Part shown: positions 14,748 to 15,327 of the stretch, piece by piece
Numbering within the stretch: position 1 is the stretch's first letter
Layout of the letters: each line of letters starts with the position of its first letter
From: BS750m-G4 sp964472195
GTDB taxonomy: Bacteria; Bacteroidota; Ignavibacteria; Tepidaquicellales; Tepidaquicellaceae
DNA length: 15,327 nucleotides
Direction of reading: 5' to 3'
NCBI GenBank assembly: GCA_964472195.1
Contig: CAYYJH010000065.1
Location: 1 to 15,327, forward strand
Translations under genes and position numbers: made by a program
Notes under the pieces: model-generated
Database searches by the model: none
What the model was told of the DNA's origin: nothing
Seen by the model: only the letters and a program-made list of their open reading frames with translations

Positions 14748-15024
14748 ATGGCAAAAAAAAACAGTAAAATTTACAAAAAAGGACATCAGTAATCTACCTA
14801 ATAACAAGCCTGTTGTTTATAAGATACTTTCTTCAACAAACAAGAATAATTATACTGGAATTGCAAAAAGAGGTAGAGTACAAGATAGAGTTGAGGAACA
14901 TATTAGCAAGATACCAGGTGCTAAGGTTCAGATTGAACAGATGCCTTCTATATTGGATGCTGCTAAGAAAGAATCTAACATTATAACTAGATCAAAACCT
15001 AAATATAATAAAAAAGGAAAATAG
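14748..15024 (+). pseudogene. GIY-YIG-like small protein, frameshifted in an A9 run
   Basis: ATG at 14748, 12 bases after the peptidase stop, opens a frame that ends after 14 residues. In the next frame a protein-like sequence runs to TAG at 15022-15024. If the A9 run (14753-14761) had one A fewer, a single 91-residue protein would result, starting MAKKTVKFTKKDISNLPNNK. No ATG, GTG or TTG serves the downstream frame near its beginning. The repaired protein fits the small GIY-YIG nuclease fold: VVYKI (22-26) for GIY, YTG (35-37) for YIG, arginines and H51 in RGRVQDRVEEH, E75 in KKESNII and N87 in PKYNKKG. The cause may be a sequencing error, an inactivating mutation, or slippage or phase variation on the A run. 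It would be the third gene of the XRE-ImmA operon. The GIY-YIG assignment is by eye. Confidence 0.7.
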
Positions 15025-15093
15025 TAAAAGTAAAAGGCATTCGAAATCTTTAACTTAAAACATTCGGAGTTATACTAAATATTGAAATAAAAA

Positions 15094-15118
15094 AAGTATT
15101 ATTGTATAATTGATACTT
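15094..15118. repeat. Palindrome at the right side of the XRE cassette
   Basis: AAGTAT (15094-15099) faces ATACTT (15113-15118) over 13 AT-rich bases that include ATTGTATA. The same arms, the same ATTGTATA and the following AG also occur at 13600-13631. It lies 70 bases beyond the end of the last cassette gene. Confidence 0.35.
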
Positions 15119-15193
15119 AGTTATAATGTACCGTCAGCCCCGTTTTCTCAGGACTGACAGCATTTAACATTCAAAATTTAAAATTCAACATTT

Positions 15194-15244
15194 ACCCTGT
15201 GAAATGCGAAGCAATTCCGACTTGTCGGAATTATTTCACAGGGT
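15194..15244 (-). terminator. Long two-part hairpin, possible terminator of the right-edge minus-strand gene
   Basis: A perfect outer 12-bp stem, ACCCTGTGAAAT (15194-15205) with ATTTCACAGGGT (15233-15244), encloses a 7-base bulge on one side and a perfect inner 9-bp stem, AATTCCGAC (15213-15221) with GTCGGAATT (15224-15232), on a 2-base loop. It begins 9 bases beyond the stop of the minus-strand gene at the right edge. In the minus direction it is followed by AAATGTTGAATTTT, only weakly T-rich, so it may equally be a mobile palindromic repeat. Confidence 0.5.
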
Positions 15245-15252
15245 CATAATCC

Positions 15253-15327
15253 CTACGGACTCGGCGGCTCCTCTCCACCACCTCCACCACCTAAATCATA
15301 AATCTCCCTCGAATTAAAATACTCCTC
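15253..15327 (-). CDS. 3' end of a minus-strand gene with a Gly6 tail (partial)
   Basis: The minus strand is open from the window edge to TAG at 15253-15255 and encodes EEYFNSREIYDL, then six glycines, then EEPPSP. A hairpin follows 9 bases after the stop, as expected of a gene end. The glycine-rich tail recalls the ends of large repetitive secreted proteins, including some Rhs-type proteins, but nothing here proves a family. It is convergent with the XRE cassette. Confidence 0.5.
   Translation of the reverse strand, partial: EEYFNSREIYDLGGGGGGEEPPSP

Larger units (their letters stand above)
15025..15252. other. Intergenic region with hairpins
   Basis: No ORF was seen here. The region holds the AAGTAT palindrome (15094-15118), a short hairpin with GTCAG (15133-15137) facing CTGAC (15154-15158) plus two further G-C pairs, an AT-rich near-palindrome at about 15165-15192 (ATTCAAAATTTAAAATTCAA) and the long hairpin at 15194-15244. 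No T-run terminator for the plus-strand cassette could be identified. Confidence 0.5.

Noticed and set aside
14748..14792. 14-residue ORF as an independent leader peptide
   Set aside because: Its frame ends at random in the body of the GIY-YIG-like gene, and the downstream frame has no start; a frameshift in A9 explains both.

Overview
This is a low-GC window from an FCB-group bacterium, most likely the Ignavibacteria / Chlorobiota side of Bacteroidota. The main clue is three secreted proteins that end in the same type IX secretion (T9SS) type A sorting domain, with a NYPNPFNP entry motif, an SGVYFYRL-like motif and a basic KKMLLIK / KRMVLVK end. Weak Shine-Dalgarno signals, frequent TTG starts and a lipoprotein foldase fit the same picture. 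No rRNA, tRNA, CRISPR array or complete insertion sequence was seen.

Layout. Positions 1-611 hold the first codons of a minus-strand gene running off the left edge, a 21-bp tandem repeat of ten units (121-330), a GC-rich nested palindrome inside a dispersed element, and a terminator. Positions 612-2603 (minus) encode a secreted M28 zinc peptidase with a P domain and a sorting domain. From 2859 to 13492 all genes are on the plus strand: an Mpg-type 3-methyladenine DNA glycosylase, a beta-CASP metallo-beta-lactamase-fold RNA-processing enzyme, a double-parvulin lipoprotein, a SurA-like double-parvulin periplasmic chaperone, a membrane-anchored VWA protein, and two tandem paralogous seven-bladed propeller proteins with sorting domains. 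The two foldases probably assist outer-membrane and exported proteins, a natural setting for a T9SS cargo producer.

Positions 13599-15118 look like a separate, more AT-rich accessory cassette: an XRE regulator, an ImmA/IrrE metallopeptidase and a short GIY-YIG-like protein absent from simple ORF calls because of a one-base frameshift in an A9 run. A TTGACA-N17-TATATT promoter drives it. Its -10 box is the centre of the first of two exactly abutting 18-bp operator palindromes, and a strong AAGGAG site precedes the first gene. Similar AAGTAT/ATACTT palindromes lie on both sides of the cassette. The right edge holds a long hairpin and the C-terminal end of another minus-strand gene with a Gly6 tail.

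The points most worth following are this three-gene cassette with its operator layout and frameshift, and a diverged dispersed element present in inverted orientation at about 404-537 and 13508-13601.
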